A DNA stretch of 37,871 nt from a bacterium (GTDB taxonomy: Bacteria > UBP4 > UBA4092 > JAOAEQ01): assembly GCA_026416715.1 (NCBI GenBank), contig JAOAEQ010000027.1, positions 1 through 37,871 on the forward strand. Direction: 5' to 3'. This document shows positions 8,210 to 17,214 of this stretch, one piece after another. A program made the position numbers and the translations under genes. Position 1 is the first letter of the stretch. Each line of letters opens with the position of its first letter. The notes below the pieces were generated by a model. The model searched no databases. It saw only the letters and a list, made by a program, of their open reading frames with translations, and was not told where the DNA came from.

Positions 8210-9922
8210 ATGAGTATAGAAACGTTAATTAGTGTTAGCAAAGGCGATATTCCAGCAGATATTGTTCTTAAAAATGGTCAGATAGTTAATGTATTAACCG
8301 GAGAAATATATCCGGCAGATGTCGCTATCTTCCAAGATAAAATAGCAGGTATAGGGTCTTACCATGGTAAAGAAGAAATTGATGTTACTGGAAAATATAT
8401 CGCTCCAGGTTTTATTGATGGCCATCTGCATCTCGAAAGTTCTATGGTAACCGTTTCGGAATTTGCGAAAGCGGTTGTCCCCCACGGAACTTCAACGATT
8501 ATCATTGACCCGCATGAAATAGCTAATGTTCTCGGTGCAGAAGGTATTTTATATATTCTTAAATCAAGTAAATATAATCCGATTAGTGTGTACATCATGC
8601 TTCCCTCATGTGTGCCAGCGACGCATCTCGAAACCGCTGGTGCGGAATTAAAAGCAATCGATTTATTTTCGTTTTTTAATGATAAATGGGTTCTGGGACT
8701 TGCAGAGGTGATGAATTACCCCGGAGTTCTTCTCCAAGATAGTGATGTGTTAGATAAACTTAAAATTGCGGGACAGAAACGAATCGATGGACACTCACCT
8801 GGTTTATCTGGAAAAGAGTTGAATGCCTATATCGCTGCCGGAATCGCCAGTGACCATGAATGTACTACCGTTGAAGAAGCGCGCGAAAAACTTCGGTTGG
8901 GAATGTATGTTATGCTTCGAGAAGGAACGGTAACAAAAAATCTCCGCGATTTACTTCCGCTGGTTACCCCCTATAACGTTGACCGATTAATGTTTGTTAC
9001 CGACGATCGAACACCCTTTGATTTGATGACCGAAGGCCATATAGATTCGATGATTCGAGTTGCTATAGAGATGGGAATACATCCGGTGTTAGCAATTCGG
9101 ATGGCAACGATTAATACAGCGAAATATTTCAAATTAGGTCAACTTGGAGCGATTGTGCCGGGATATATTGCTGACATTGTTGTTATTGATGATTGGAAAT
9201 CATTTACCATAAATATGGTCTTTAAACAAGGGAAAAAAGTGGCAATGAATGGTGTTTGTATTGTTCCGGAAACACCACGACCGCCGGTGCATGTGCGCAG
9301 TAGTATTAATGTGAAATGGCTTTATGAAACGGATTTCAAAATTCCTGCTGGAAAAGGAAAATGCCGCGTCATCGAACTTATCCCTCATCAGATAACGACG
9401 CGACAAAAACTTGTTGAACCAAAACTCGAAAATGGATGTGTCGTCGCAGATACAACCCGGGATTTATTAAAGTTAGCGGTCATCGAACGACATAATGCTT
9501 CCGGTAACATTGGACTCGGATTACTGCATGGATTTGGATTGAAATCAGGCGCGTTAGCTACCAGTGTCGCACATGATTCGCATAATCTTATTGTGGTTGG
9601 AACTAATGATACAGATATGCTGACTGCAGCGGTGCAAATAATAAAAATGCAAGGTGGATTAGTTGTTGTTAATAACCAACAAATTATTGAATCACTTCCC
9701 CTACCAATTGCTGGGTTAATTTCACCACTACCACTACCTGAGGTTAAAAATAAACTTGCTGCGGTGAATCGTGCAGCAAAATCGCTCGGAGCACTACCGG
9801 AAGACCCATTTATGACCTTATCATTCTTAGCATTGCCCGTTATACCAGAACTAAAATTAACGGATAAAGGATTAGTCGATGTAACCAAATTTGAATTGGT
9901 TAGTCTTTTTATTGATGCTTAA
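8210..9922 (+). CDS. ade: Adenine deaminase
   Basis: A 570-residue amidohydrolase that converts adenine to hypoxanthine and ammonia. Family marks: ADIVLKNGQIVNVLTGE at the N-terminus, the metal-binding HLHLES (His72, His74), IIDPHEIANVLG, GLAEVMNYPGVL, DGHSPGLSGKELNAY and DHECTTVEEAREKL, with the extra C-terminal domain typical of Ade (NIGLGLLHGFGL...VAHDSHNLIVVG). Length fits the family. It precedes a Bmp-type nucleoside importer, and apt lies 3 kb upstream, so adenine can go either to AMP or to hypoxanthine. No SD is evident before ATG 8210. Confidence 0.97.
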   Translation: MSIETLISVSKGDIPADIVLKNGQIVNVLTGEIYPADVAIFQDKIAGIGSYHGKEEIDVTGKYIAPGFIDGHLHLESSMVTVSEFAKAVVPHGTSTIIIDPHEIANVLGAEGILYILKSSKYNPISVYIMLPSCVPATHLETAGAELKAIDLFSFFNDKWVLGLAEVMNYPGVLLQDSDVLDKLKIAGQKRIDGHSPGLSGKELNAYIAAGIASDHECTTVEEAREKLRLGMYVMLREGTVTKNLRDLLPLVTPYNVDRLMFVTDDRTPFDLMTEGHIDSMIRVAIEMGIHPVLAIRMATINTAKYFKLGQLGAIVPGYIADIVVIDDWKSFTINMVFKQGKKVAMNGVCIVPETPRPPVHVRSSINVKWLYETDFKIPAGKGKCRVIELIPHQITTRQKLVEPKLENGCVVADTTRDLLKLAVIERHNASGNIGLGLLHGFGLKSGALATSVAHDSHNLIVVGTNDTDMLTAAVQIIKMQGGLVVVNNQQIIESLPLPIAGLISPLPLPEVKNKLAAVNRAAKSLGALPEDPFMTLSFLALPVIPELKLTDKGLVDVTKFELVSLFIDA

Positions 9923-9974
9923 CGGTAGAGATATGTAATGTATCAAATCCTGTAATAAAGGGGAACTATATCTT

Positions 9975-11033
9975 ATGGTCAACAAATATATTTCTTGGTT
10001 AATTATCGCAGTATTATTGATGAGCTTCTATGGTTGTTCCAAAACCCCGGAACCGGCAACTTCAGGTTCAGAAAAAATGAAAGTAGGATTGGTTTTTGAT
10101 ATTGGCGGCCGCGGTGATAAATCGTTTAACGATTCAGCATATGAAGGATTAGAACGCGCACGAAAAGAACTGGGAATCGAATATGAATATCTCGAAACCC
10201 CCCAAGCGACTGACCGCGCCACCCAACTCCGCCAATTAGCACGGAATCCGGAAATAAAACTTATTTTCGGAATCGGTTTTCTATTTACTGACGATATCAA
10301 TGCGATTGCAAAAGAATTTCCGGATAAAAAGTTTGCCTGTGTAGATTATACCGTTGATCCAAACAAAGAAATTCCTCCCAATGTGGTTGCACTCAAATTT
10401 AAAGAAGAAGAAGGCAGTTTTTTAGTGGGTGCACTAGCAGGATTACTAACCAAAACCAACAAAGTCGGGTTTATCGGTGGAATGAAAATCCCATTGATTG
10501 AAAAATTTGAAACTGGATATAAAATGGGCGTTAAATATGTTAATCCGAAATGCGTTGTTTTTGCTAATTATGCTGGATTAACCGGAAACGCATTTAAAGA
10601 CCCAACTAAAGGAAAAGAACTAGCTCTAGCTATGTATGATAACGGAGCTGATATTATCTACCATGCTTCAGGGTCAACCGGTCTAGGTGTTTTTGAAGCC
10701 GCGTTTCAAAAAAAGAAATATGCTATCGGAGTTGATGCTGATCAATTCCAAACTGCACCAAAAGAAATGCAGGAAGCACATACTATCCTCACTAGCATGG
10801 TCAAACGAGTTGATGAAGCCGTGTTCCAAACCATCAAATCCGTTCAAGAAGGACAATTTCATGGGGGAGTACACACCTTTGATTTAAAATCGAATGGTAT
10901 TGACTATGTTTACGATGCAAACAACCAATCACTAATTCCACCAGCTGTTCATCACCAGGTCGAAATGCTGCGTGACAAAATTATCAAAGGTGAAATTGTC
11001 GTTCCAACAACGTTAAAAGACTTGCCAAAATAG
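9975..11033 (+). CDS. BmpA/PnrA-like substrate-binding lipoprotein
   Basis: A 352-residue secreted lipoprotein of the basic membrane protein family (type 1 periplasmic binding fold). The N-terminus is a signal peptide ending SFYGC, with Cys21 as the likely lipidated residue, followed by a Ser/Pro/Thr linker. Mature marks include VGLVFDIGGRGDKSFNDSAYEGL, FACVDYTVD, AGLLTKTNKVGFIGG and YAIGVDADQ. Characterised members (PnrA, BmpA of Firmicutes) bind purine nucleosides; the substrate here is inferred from that and from the adjacent adenine deaminase. AAAGGGGA (9957-9964) precedes ATG 9975. It heads the ABC transporter genes. Confidence 0.93.
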   Translation: MVNKYISWLIIAVLLMSFYGCSKTPEPATSGSEKMKVGLVFDIGGRGDKSFNDSAYEGLERARKELGIEYEYLETPQATDRATQLRQLARNPEIKLIFGIGFLFTDDINAIAKEFPDKKFACVDYTVDPNKEIPPNVVALKFKEEEGSFLVGALAGLLTKTNKVGFIGGMKIPLIEKFETGYKMGVKYVNPKCVVFANYAGLTGNAFKDPTKGKELALAMYDNGADIIYHASGSTGLGVFEAAFQKKKYAIGVDADQFQTAPKEMQEAHTILTSMVKRVDEAVFQTIKSVQEGQFHGGVHTFDLKSNGIDYVYDANNQSLIPPAVHHQVEMLRDKIIKGEIVVPTTLKDLPK

Positions 11034-11037
11034 ATTC

Positions 11038-11100
11038 ATGGTATAGGTATTTGGTACTCGGTATTTAGCATTTGGTACTTAGTACTAGATACTTGATACT
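11038..11100. repeat. 'ggtactt/tatttgg' phrase repeat
   Basis: A degenerate run of ggtac/tacttg/tattt phrases fills the gap between the BmpA-like gene and the ABC ATPase. It resembles, in style, the repeats before the tRNA and near 25.5 kb. It contains a TTG (11072) in frame with the ATPase, which I regard as an accidental extension. Confidence 0.5.
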
Positions 11101-11113
11101 CGTATCTTCATTC

Positions 11114-12637
11114 ATGCTTTCTCCAATAGTACAAATGCGCCAGATAACAAAACGGTTTGGTTCAATTATCGCGAATGATGCTGTGGATTTGGACATTGTA
11201 CCGGGAGAGATCCATGCTTTGGTTGGAGAAAACGGCGCTGGGAAAACTACATTAATGAACATACTCTATGGATTACTCCATCCAGATTCCGGCTCAATCT
11301 ATATCAAAAACAACTTGGTTACTTTTCATAACCCGAACGATGCCATCCGTCAAGGGATTGGTATGGTGCATCAACATTTTATGCTCATTCCACCCTTTAC
11401 GGTAACGGAAAATGTTATTTTAGGTAACGAACCTCGCCGGTTTGCTTATATGCTCAATAAGCTATCAGCTCAAGCAAAGGTTAAAACAGTATCAACAGAA
11501 TATGGGCTCCAAATTGACCCGGAAAGTAAAATTTATCAATTGGGTGTAGGACAAGCACAGCGAGTAGAATTAATTAAAACGTTATATCGAGGAGCAGAAA
11601 TCCTTATTCTTGATGAACCAACTGCCGTTCTTACTCCACAAGAATCTGATGAACTGTTCTCTATTCTTCAACAATTTAAACAACAAGGAAAGACGATTAT
11701 TTTTATTACGCATAAACTTAATGAAGTAATGGAATTAAGCGACCGGATAACCGTTATGAAATCGGGGAAAGTGGTTGGACGTCTAACAACACGTTCAACC
11801 ACGAAAGAAGAAGTAGCACGATTAATGGTCGGTCGCGAAGTGTTATTCCATATTCAGAAACCACCGGCGAAACCTGCTGAAATTGTATTAGAACTTGAAA
11901 AAGTTTCCGCGATTAATTCCCAAAAAATCACGATATTAAAAAACATATCTTTTACATTACGTGCTGGCGAAATTCTTGGTATTGCTGGTGTTGAAGGAAA
12001 TGGTCAAACAGAACTGATCGAATGTATCACCGGATTACGAAAAATCCATTCTGGCTACATTCGGTTTTTAAATGTTAACATTACGAATTTACCTACCCGA
12101 AAAATCCTACAACTTCCGATAGGACATATTCCCGAAGATAGGCTTAAACGCGGATTAATTCTAGATTATACAATTTCAGATAATCTTATTCTAGGTCGAC
12201 ATTGGGAGTCGAATTTTTCACATCACGGCTTCCTTAGATTAAAAAACATTGAAGATAATGCGCAGAAGCTTATGCGTACTTACGATATTCGACCTACGAA
12301 CCCATATTTTCTTGTTCGGAATCTATCCGGTGGTAATCAGCAGAAAGTGGTTATTGCTCGGGAATTATCCCGGTTGCCAAAACTGTTAATTGCCGCTCAA
12401 CCAACCCGGGGATTAGATATCGGTGCAACTGAATATATACATCAGCAGCTGATTGATGCACGAACTCAAGGTGCGGGGATTCTTTTAGTTTCAGCCGATT
12501 TATCAGAAATTTTATTGTTATCAGACCAAATTGCGGTGATGTATGAAGGAAAAATTGTTGGGATAGTCCCAGCCGAACAAACCGATAGTCGCCAATTAGG
12601 ACTTATGATGACCGGTGTTCTCCAAGCAGAGTCATAA
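11114..12637 (+). CDS. ABC transporter ATPase, double nucleotide-binding domain (nucleoside/sugar type)
   Basis: A 507-residue cytoplasmic ATPase of the YufO/RbsA type with two fused NBDs. NBD1 has Walker A GENGAGKTT (38-46), a divergent signature LGVGQAQ and Walker B ILILDEPTAVL. NBD2 has a degenerate P-loop (GVEGNGQTE), signature LSGGNQQKV and the altered Walker B AAQPTRGLD, as is normal in this family, where NBD2 is the weaker site. It should power the Bmp-type importer with the lipoprotein upstream and the permease downstream. ATG 11114 is chosen because the protein then begins just before the conserved MRQITKRFG; a longer TTG start lies inside a repeat. Confidence 0.93.
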   Translation: MLSPIVQMRQITKRFGSIIANDAVDLDIVPGEIHALVGENGAGKTTLMNILYGLLHPDSGSIYIKNNLVTFHNPNDAIRQGIGMVHQHFMLIPPFTVTENVILGNEPRRFAYMLNKLSAQAKVKTVSTEYGLQIDPESKIYQLGVGQAQRVELIKTLYRGAEILILDEPTAVLTPQESDELFSILQQFKQQGKTIIFITHKLNEVMELSDRITVMKSGKVVGRLTTRSTTKEEVARLMVGREVLFHIQKPPAKPAEIVLELEKVSAINSQKITILKNISFTLRAGEILGIAGVEGNGQTELIECITGLRKIHSGYIRFLNVNITNLPTRKILQLPIGHIPEDRLKRGLILDYTISDNLILGRHWESNFSHHGFLRLKNIEDNAQKLMRTYDIRPTNPYFLVRNLSGGNQQKVVIARELSRLPKLLIAAQPTRGLDIGATEYIHQQLIDARTQGAGILLVSADLSEILLLSDQIAVMYEGKIVGIVPAEQTDSRQLGLMMTGVLQAES

Positions 12638-12638
12638 T

Positions 12639-13115
12639 ATGAAAACTTTAATTTCCTATTTGACCGCATTGTTACTGTATATATTCTTTAGTCGAGCGGT
12701 ATCTATTCCCGCAGCGTTAGCTCTGCACATTCGCACTTGGGTCGTGTTTCTCGCCGTATTTGGGTTGGATTTGCTACAAATTCCGTTATTTTTCCGTTTA
12801 TATGAAAAAGAAATTCCTAAAATTCCGATATTGAACCTATTAACCAAACGATTGCCAACAAAAGAACAATTTGAAAAAAGTAGAATCAGAAAACTAGCTC
12901 AATCATTTGGTGGTCTAGGCGTCATATTAGTTGCAGCTATGCCGACTTGCGGCGGTGGCATGTGGACAGCGGTACTTCTAGCGCATATCTTAAAACTAAG
13001 TCGGAAACAAAGTTATACAATGCTCGCAATAGGTAGTTTTATTAGCTGCGTTATTTTTACCATCGGATTCGGTTTTATCTTTAAGATATTACATATCATC
13101 CCAAGATTGTGGTGA
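12639..13115 (+). CDS. Small membrane protein, Sm_multidrug_ex (COG2426)-like
   Basis: A 158-residue protein with about four hydrophobic segments and the pattern AAMPTCGGGMWTAVLLAHIL followed by a second hydrophobic hairpin, which matches the PF06695 'small multidrug export' family. The family name is historical and its transport activity is poorly established. ATG 12639 begins 1 nt after the ATPase stop; a longer frame from 12615 would overlap the ATPase. Its place between the ATPase and the permease is odd and suggests insertion into the transporter operon, or a functional tie to it. A Cys stands where many relatives have Gly in the Pro-Thr-Gly-Gly motif (recollection). Confidence 0.75.
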   Translation: MKTLISYLTALLLYIFFSRAVSIPAALALHIRTWVVFLAVFGLDLLQIPLFFRLYEKEIPKIPILNLLTKRLPTKEQFEKSRIRKLAQSFGGLGVILVAAMPTCGGGMWTAVLLAHILKLSRKQSYTMLAIGSFISCVIFTIGFGFIFKILHIIPRLW

Positions 13116-13166
13116 TGGTGCTTATAAATCGATAGTTGTATACCCGAACGATTTATTATCTATAAC

Positions 13167-14237
13167 ATGAATAAAAAAATGATTTTATCTAGCCGAATTG
13201 TGTCCGATTTCATTGTCCCGATTGTTGCCGTATTGATATCGTTGGGAATTGGCGGAATTTTTATATTAATAATCGGAAAAAATCCGGTGTTAGTTTATCA
13301 ACTATTACTTGAAGGAACATTCGGTACAATTAAGACGGTAAATTGGTATGGAATCGGTCAAGTTTTATTCAATGCAACGCCATTAATTTTCACAGGACTT
13401 TCGGTGGCAATTGCATTTCGTGCAGGCCTATTTAATATCGGCGCTGAAGGACAATTATATCTTGGCGCTTTTTTAACTGCAATAACGGGAGCTATGTTCC
13501 CTACCCTTCCAAAAATTATTTTACTGCCAATATGTATTGTAGTTGGCTTTATTGGTGGAGCTATCTGGGGATTCATTCCCGGATTACTGAAAGCGAAACT
13601 TGGTGTTCACGAAGTCATTAATACCATTATGCTAAACTTCATTGCGGTCGCTTTAGTTGCGTTTCTCGGACAACATTATTTTTATTTGGATCAAACAGTT
13701 CATACAGCTGAAATTTTACCTTCGGCAAGATTACCTCGACTCCAGAACTGGCTCCCTTTTTTCCAAGGTTCTTTAGCAAACACAAGTTTACTGCTCGCAA
13801 TAGGTTGCGTATTTTTGCTCAAAATTCTCTTATATAAAACGAAGTACGGTTATGAACTTCGCGCGACAGGATTATCTCCGAGTGCTGCAGAATGTGCCGG
13901 AATTAATGTCAAATATATCATCATATCTACTATGATGTTAAGCGGAGGACTATCAGGTTTGGTTGGAACTAACTTTGTTCTTGGATACAAATATTTTTTT
14001 GAAGATGGTTTTTCTTCCGGAATAGGATTTATGGGAATTGCCGTCGCTTTATTAGGCAGAAATCAACCGTTTGGTGTTTTTTTCGCCGGGTTATTATTTG
14101 GTACTTTAAGTCACGGTGGATTAGTCATAAATTCGTTAGTACCGAAAGAGCTTATTGAAGTATTACAGGGTATCATTATTATTACGGTCGTTTTAAGTTC
14201 ACAATTATTCTGGAAATTATTACGAAAATATTGCTAA
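13167..14237 (+). CDS. ABC transporter permease (YufP/BmpC-like)
   Basis: A 356-residue inner-membrane permease of the branched-chain/ribose superfamily (BPD_transp_2) with about nine to ten hydrophobic segments. Typical marks are TPLIFTGLSVAIAFRAGLFNIGAEGQLYLGA, KAKLGVHEVINTIMLNFIA, GYELRATGLSPSAAECAGI and GLSGLVGTNFVLGYKYFFEDGFSSGIGFMGIAVALLG. It should carry the substrate delivered by the BmpA-like lipoprotein, probably a nucleoside. Known systems of this kind have two different permeases; the second (YufQ/BmpD-like) is not next to it here. No SD before ATG 13167. Confidence 0.93.
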   Translation: MNKKMILSSRIVSDFIVPIVAVLISLGIGGIFILIIGKNPVLVYQLLLEGTFGTIKTVNWYGIGQVLFNATPLIFTGLSVAIAFRAGLFNIGAEGQLYLGAFLTAITGAMFPTLPKIILLPICIVVGFIGGAIWGFIPGLLKAKLGVHEVINTIMLNFIAVALVAFLGQHYFYLDQTVHTAEILPSARLPRLQNWLPFFQGSLANTSLLLAIGCVFLLKILLYKTKYGYELRATGLSPSAAECAGINVKYIIISTMMLSGGLSGLVGTNFVLGYKYFFEDGFSSGIGFMGIAVALLGRNQPFGVFFAGLLFGTLSHGGLVINSLVPKELIEVLQGIIIITVVLSSQLFWKLLRKYC

Positions 14238-14296
14238 AATTAATCATATACCGCTTTTCAAGTTTTAACGAAGAGATACTGAATGATAAAATTAGC

Positions 14297-14325
14297 TTGA
14301 CAAATATTGACTGTCTTGGTATATT
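14297..14325 (+). promoter_or_regulatory. Promoter of the cold-shock gene
   Basis: Perfect TTGACA (14297-14302) and TATATT (14320-14325) with 17-bp spacing. The start site near 14332 gives a leader of about 140 nt before the GTG start, long for a 69-residue protein but typical of cold-shock mRNAs. Confidence 0.75.
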
Positions 14326-14390
14326 AAATACGGCAACGGGTATTAGCAGTGGATTGTTTTATTTTGCATAATATTATTTCGCTTAAATAC

Positions 14391-14445
14391 AAAACCATCT
14401 TATTGTCATGAAACTTTGAATGACTTGAAAGATGGTTTTTTATTT
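14391..14445 (+). promoter_or_regulatory. Terminator-like hairpin inside the cold-shock mRNA leader
   Basis: An 11-bp stem (14391-14401 with 14429-14439) with an inner gtcat/atgac stem is followed by a T-rich run (14436-14446). It lies downstream of the cold-shock promoter and just upstream of the SD. It could therefore act as an attenuator, or as a temperature-responsive structure, rather than as the terminator of the permease operon alone. Confidence 0.6.
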
Positions 14446-14471
14446 TCTATCAGAAAGGAGGTACGATACGC

Positions 14472-14681
14472 GTGGCAGATCGAGTTAAAGGGCGAGTGAA
14501 ATGGTTCAATGACCGAAAAGGTTACGGATTTATTGCGCAAGATAATGGTGAAGATGTTTTTGTCCATTATTCTGCTGTGCAAGGCGACGGATTTAAAACC
14601 CTTGCTGAAGGACAAACTGTAGAATTTGAAATTGTTAAAGGGGAAAAAGGATATCAAGCGATCAACGTAACCAAAGTTTAA
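14472..14681 (+). CDS. csp: Cold-shock domain protein (CspA family)
   Basis: A 69-residue OB-fold RNA/ssDNA-binding protein. RNP1 is seen as KGYGFI and RNP2 as DVFVHYSA, framed by [10 protein letters not shown] and the C-terminal [10 protein letters not shown]. Such proteins melt RNA structure and aid transcription antitermination and translation. The start is GTG 14472 with an excellent AAAGGAGGT (14454-14462) 9 nt before it. The gene has its own promoter and a leader hairpin, consistent with post-transcriptional control. Confidence 0.95.
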   Translation: MADRVKGRVKWFNDRKGYGFIAQDNGEDVFVHYSAVQGDGFKTLAEGQTVEFEIVKGEKGYQAINVTKV

Positions 14682-15022
14682 TCATTGACTATACCCGAAC
14701 ATAGCGATCACAGGGTAAGTTTCGGTAAGGCAAGTGGTAATGAAATATCAGTATTAACTCAGAGGATAATTTAACCTATTTGAGTTAACCCTAATTTTAT
14801 TCTGTAAATTGTCTAAGTAGTTTTGTTCGTTGGTTAATCCGTATAGAATTACTTGTAAATATCCTGATGCTGGGTAGGCTAGTAAATTAGGATTTCAGAT
14901 GTGTTAAATAAATTAGGGTTTTTTTATTTATAAAAATTTAGCGGGTTAATTTATTACTATTTGACTAATTTCTCATAACATCATACAATTTTTAATTATT
15001 TAGTAATTATCAGATATTCATT
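14682..15022 (+). promoter_or_regulatory. Gap between csp and serS with alternative RNA pairings
   Basis: No gene is seen. Bases 14787-14797 (aaccctaattt) can pair perfectly with 14910-14920 (aaattagggtt), which is followed by a T-tract (14919-14925), a terminator shape with a very long loop. The same bases can also pair, with one mismatch, with the near-copy at 14884-14894 (aaattaggatt). Bases 14754-14761 pair with 14781-14788, overlapping the first arm. This could be a switch in the serS leader or just the csp terminator region. The T-box core TGGNACCGCG is absent. Confidence 0.35.
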
Positions 15023-16303
15023 ATGCTCGATATTAAGTTTATTAAAGAGAATCTTGATAGGGTACGGTTTGGTATCGCTAATAAAAACCAATCGGTAGAT
15101 TTAGATACGTTATTATCCCTTGATGAACAGCGACGCAAACTCTTGGTCGAGGTGGAAACTCTTAAAGCATTACGGAATAAAACCTCGGAAGAAATTTCGA
15201 TGTTGAAACGAATGAACCAAGATACAACTGAAAAAATCAACGCAATGCGCTCAGTATCCGATACTATCAAACTGCTTGACGAAAAAGTTCGTCTAACAGA
15301 AGCGAAACTTGAACAGTTACTTTTAACTGTTCCGAACGTACCTCATCCAACTGTTCCGATTGGAAAAGATGAACGCGATAATCAAGAGATTCGGCGTTGG
15401 GGAGAGATTCCGCAATTCAACTTTGACCCGCTGCCACACTGGGAACTTGGCGAACTCCACGATATACTTGATTTACCGCGTGCGTCGAAAATCGCTGGTG
15501 CTCGGTTTCCGCTTTATAAAGGATTAGGTGCTAAACTTGAACGCGCATTAATTAACTTTATGCTTGACTTGCATACATCCCAGCACGGGTATAAAGAAAT
15601 TTTTCCGCCGATTCTCGCTAATGAGCAAAGTATGACCGGAACAGGGCAATTACCGAAATTGGAAAATGAAATGTTTAAATGTGAAACGGATGGATTTTAT
15701 CTTATCCCCACGGCAGAAGTTCCGCTAACCAATATCCACCGAGATGAAATTATTGATGGAGCAAGTTTACCGCTGTATTATACAGCATTTACACCGTGTT
15801 TCCGTCGTGAAGCTGGAGCGGCAGGAAAAGATACCAGAGGACTCATTCGAAACCATCAGTTCAACAAAGTCGAATTAGTTAAATTTGTTAAACCAGAAGA
15901 ATCATATAATGAATTAGAAAAGCTCGTCGCCGATGCAGAAAAGGTGTTACAATTACTCAACCTACCTTATCGTGTGGTATTATTATGTACAGCCGACTTG
16001 AGTTTTGCCGCTACAAAATGTTATGATATTGAGGTATGGATACCAAGTTCGGGAACGTATCGTGAGATATCGTCTTGTAGTAATTTCGAAGATTTCCAAG
16101 CACGCAGAGCAAATATTAAATTTCGCCGCAATCCAAAATCAAAGTTGGAATATGTCCATACATTAAACGGTTCAGGGTTAGCTATCGGCAGAACTTTTGT
16201 TGCTATTTTAGAAAATTTTCAACAAGCAGACCGGTCTATTTTAATTCCGCCGGTATTACAACCCTATATGAATGGTTGTACAGCTATTACCTTAGAAAAA
16301 TGA
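15023..16303 (+). CDS. serS: Seryl-tRNA synthetase
   Basis: A 426-residue class II aminoacyl-tRNA synthetase. The N-terminal helical arm ([21 protein letters not shown], coiled coil to about residue 105) contacts the tRNA-Ser variable arm. The catalytic core shows motif 2-like [30 protein letters not shown], the [15 protein letters not shown] segment and motif 3 [20 protein letters not shown]. Length is typical. The stop TGA overlaps the next ATG (ATGA), coupling it to a response regulator gene. The gap upstream holds a possible regulatory leader but no T-box. Confidence 0.98.
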   Translation: MLDIKFIKENLDRVRFGIANKNQSVDLDTLLSLDEQRRKLLVEVETLKALRNKTSEEISMLKRMNQDTTEKINAMRSVSDTIKLLDEKVRLTEAKLEQLLLTVPNVPHPTVPIGKDERDNQEIRRWGEIPQFNFDPLPHWELGELHDILDLPRASKIAGARFPLYKGLGAKLERALINFMLDLHTSQHGYKEIFPPILANEQSMTGTGQLPKLENEMFKCETDGFYLIPTAEVPLTNIHRDEIIDGASLPLYYTAFTPCFRREAGAAGKDTRGLIRNHQFNKVELVKFVKPEESYNELEKLVADAEKVLQLLNLPYRVVLLCTADLSFAATKCYDIEVWIPSSGTYREISSCSNFEDFQARRANIKFRRNPKSKLEYVHTLNGSGLAIGRTFVAILENFQQADRSILIPPVLQPYMNGCTAITLEK

Positions 16304-16755
16304 TTATGGCTAAAAAACGAATCCTTATTGTTGATGATAACCCAGATATTATCCGAATACTTGAAACTCTCCTCACAGAAAAGTATGAGGTGCTCACTGC
16401 TGCTGATGGAATGGCCGGGTTAGAAAAAGCGTTTAAATATCAGCCGGATTTAGCGATCATTGATATTATGATGCCCAAAATGAGTGGGTATCAACTTGTA
16501 GAAAGTATGAAAAAACATCCGCAGATGCAATCTATTCCAATAATATTCTTGACTGCAAAAGGTACTCCGGTAGAAAAAGAGTTCGGATTAAAAAAAGGTG
16601 CGACAATTTACATGACCAAACCATTCGACCATATTGAACTTCAGCAAACCATAGAGATACTTTTAAAATTTGGTGCAACTGAAAAGAAAACCCGACCGGA
16701 TATTGAGAAGGTCATAAGTGAAGAGTCCACCAAAAAAGATGTGGAATGGAAGTAA
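16300..16755 (+). CDS. Receiver-domain response regulator (single domain)
   Basis: A 151-residue CheY-like protein: acidic pocket IVDDNPD near the N-terminus, phospho-acceptor Asp55 in [10 protein letters not shown], Thr in IFLTAKG and the conserved Lys in [11 protein letters not shown] charged ~30-residue tail without a DNA-binding domain follows. It is thus a stand-alone receiver acting on a partner protein. ATG 16300 overlaps the serS stop; ATG 16306 would remove two residues. A second receiver follows 50 bp downstream. No histidine kinase is in the window, so the phosphodonor is unknown. Confidence 0.92.
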   Translation: MIMAKKRILIVDDNPDIIRILETLLTEKYEVLTAADGMAGLEKAFKYQPDLAIIDIMMPKMSGYQLVESMKKHPQMQSIPIIFLTAKGTPVEKEFGLKKGATIYMTKPFDHIELQQTIEILLKFGATEKKTRPDIEKVISEESTKKDVEWK

Positions 16756-16805
16756 TATTTCAAATTGGGAAATTGAAATTAGAAATCGTATAGTATTTCT
16801 AAACT

Positions 16806-17186
16806 ATGATTAAAGTTTTAGCAATTGATGACCAATATGATAACCTAGCTATCATTCAGATGAGTTTGCATCTTGAAGGATTTGAAGTAATAACTTGCGA
16901 TAACGGGCGGGAAGGAATTGAAAAAGCAGAGTTGGAACAGCCGGACATTATCCTATTAGACATGATGATGCCGTATATGGACGGCTTTGAAGTATATCAG
17001 CAGCTTAAAAAAAAGAAAACTACCAAAAATATTCCGGTGATTATGCTTACCGCAGTTGATCAGCCGCAACATATGGAAAAAGCAAAAAAAATGGGAATGG
17101 AAGATTATATTACGAAACCATTTGACCCGCTCAATCTCGCTACTCGTATCCGCTACTTCCTTGATAAAGCGAAAAAGCAAACCTGA
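16806..17186 (+). CDS. Receiver-domain response regulator (single domain)
   Basis: A 126-residue CheY-like receiver with AIDDQYDN (Asp8/Asp9), phospho-acceptor Asp52 in LLDMMMPYMDGFEV, Thr82 in IMLTAV and Lys104 in ITKPFDPLNL. It ends just after the fold, so it has no output domain. Together with the receiver immediately upstream it forms a pair of orphan response regulators that could act in a relay or on motility/pilus proteins. Partner kinases are not visible. Confidence 0.92.
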   Translation: MIKVLAIDDQYDNLAIIQMSLHLEGFEVITCDNGREGIEKAELEQPDIILLDMMMPYMDGFEVYQQLKKKKTTKNIPVIMLTAVDQPQHMEKAKKMGMEDYITKPFDPLNLATRIRYFLDKAKKQT

Positions 17187-17214
17187 ATCCTTTTATTCAT
17201 TTGGTAGTCAATTT

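Noticed and set aside
9388-9888. 166-residue minus-strand frame
   Set aside because: Antisense shadow of adenine deaminase with no recognisable domain or SD.
14682-15022. T-box riboswitch before serS
   Set aside because: The conserved TGGNACCGCG core is absent and no specifier stem can be drawn.
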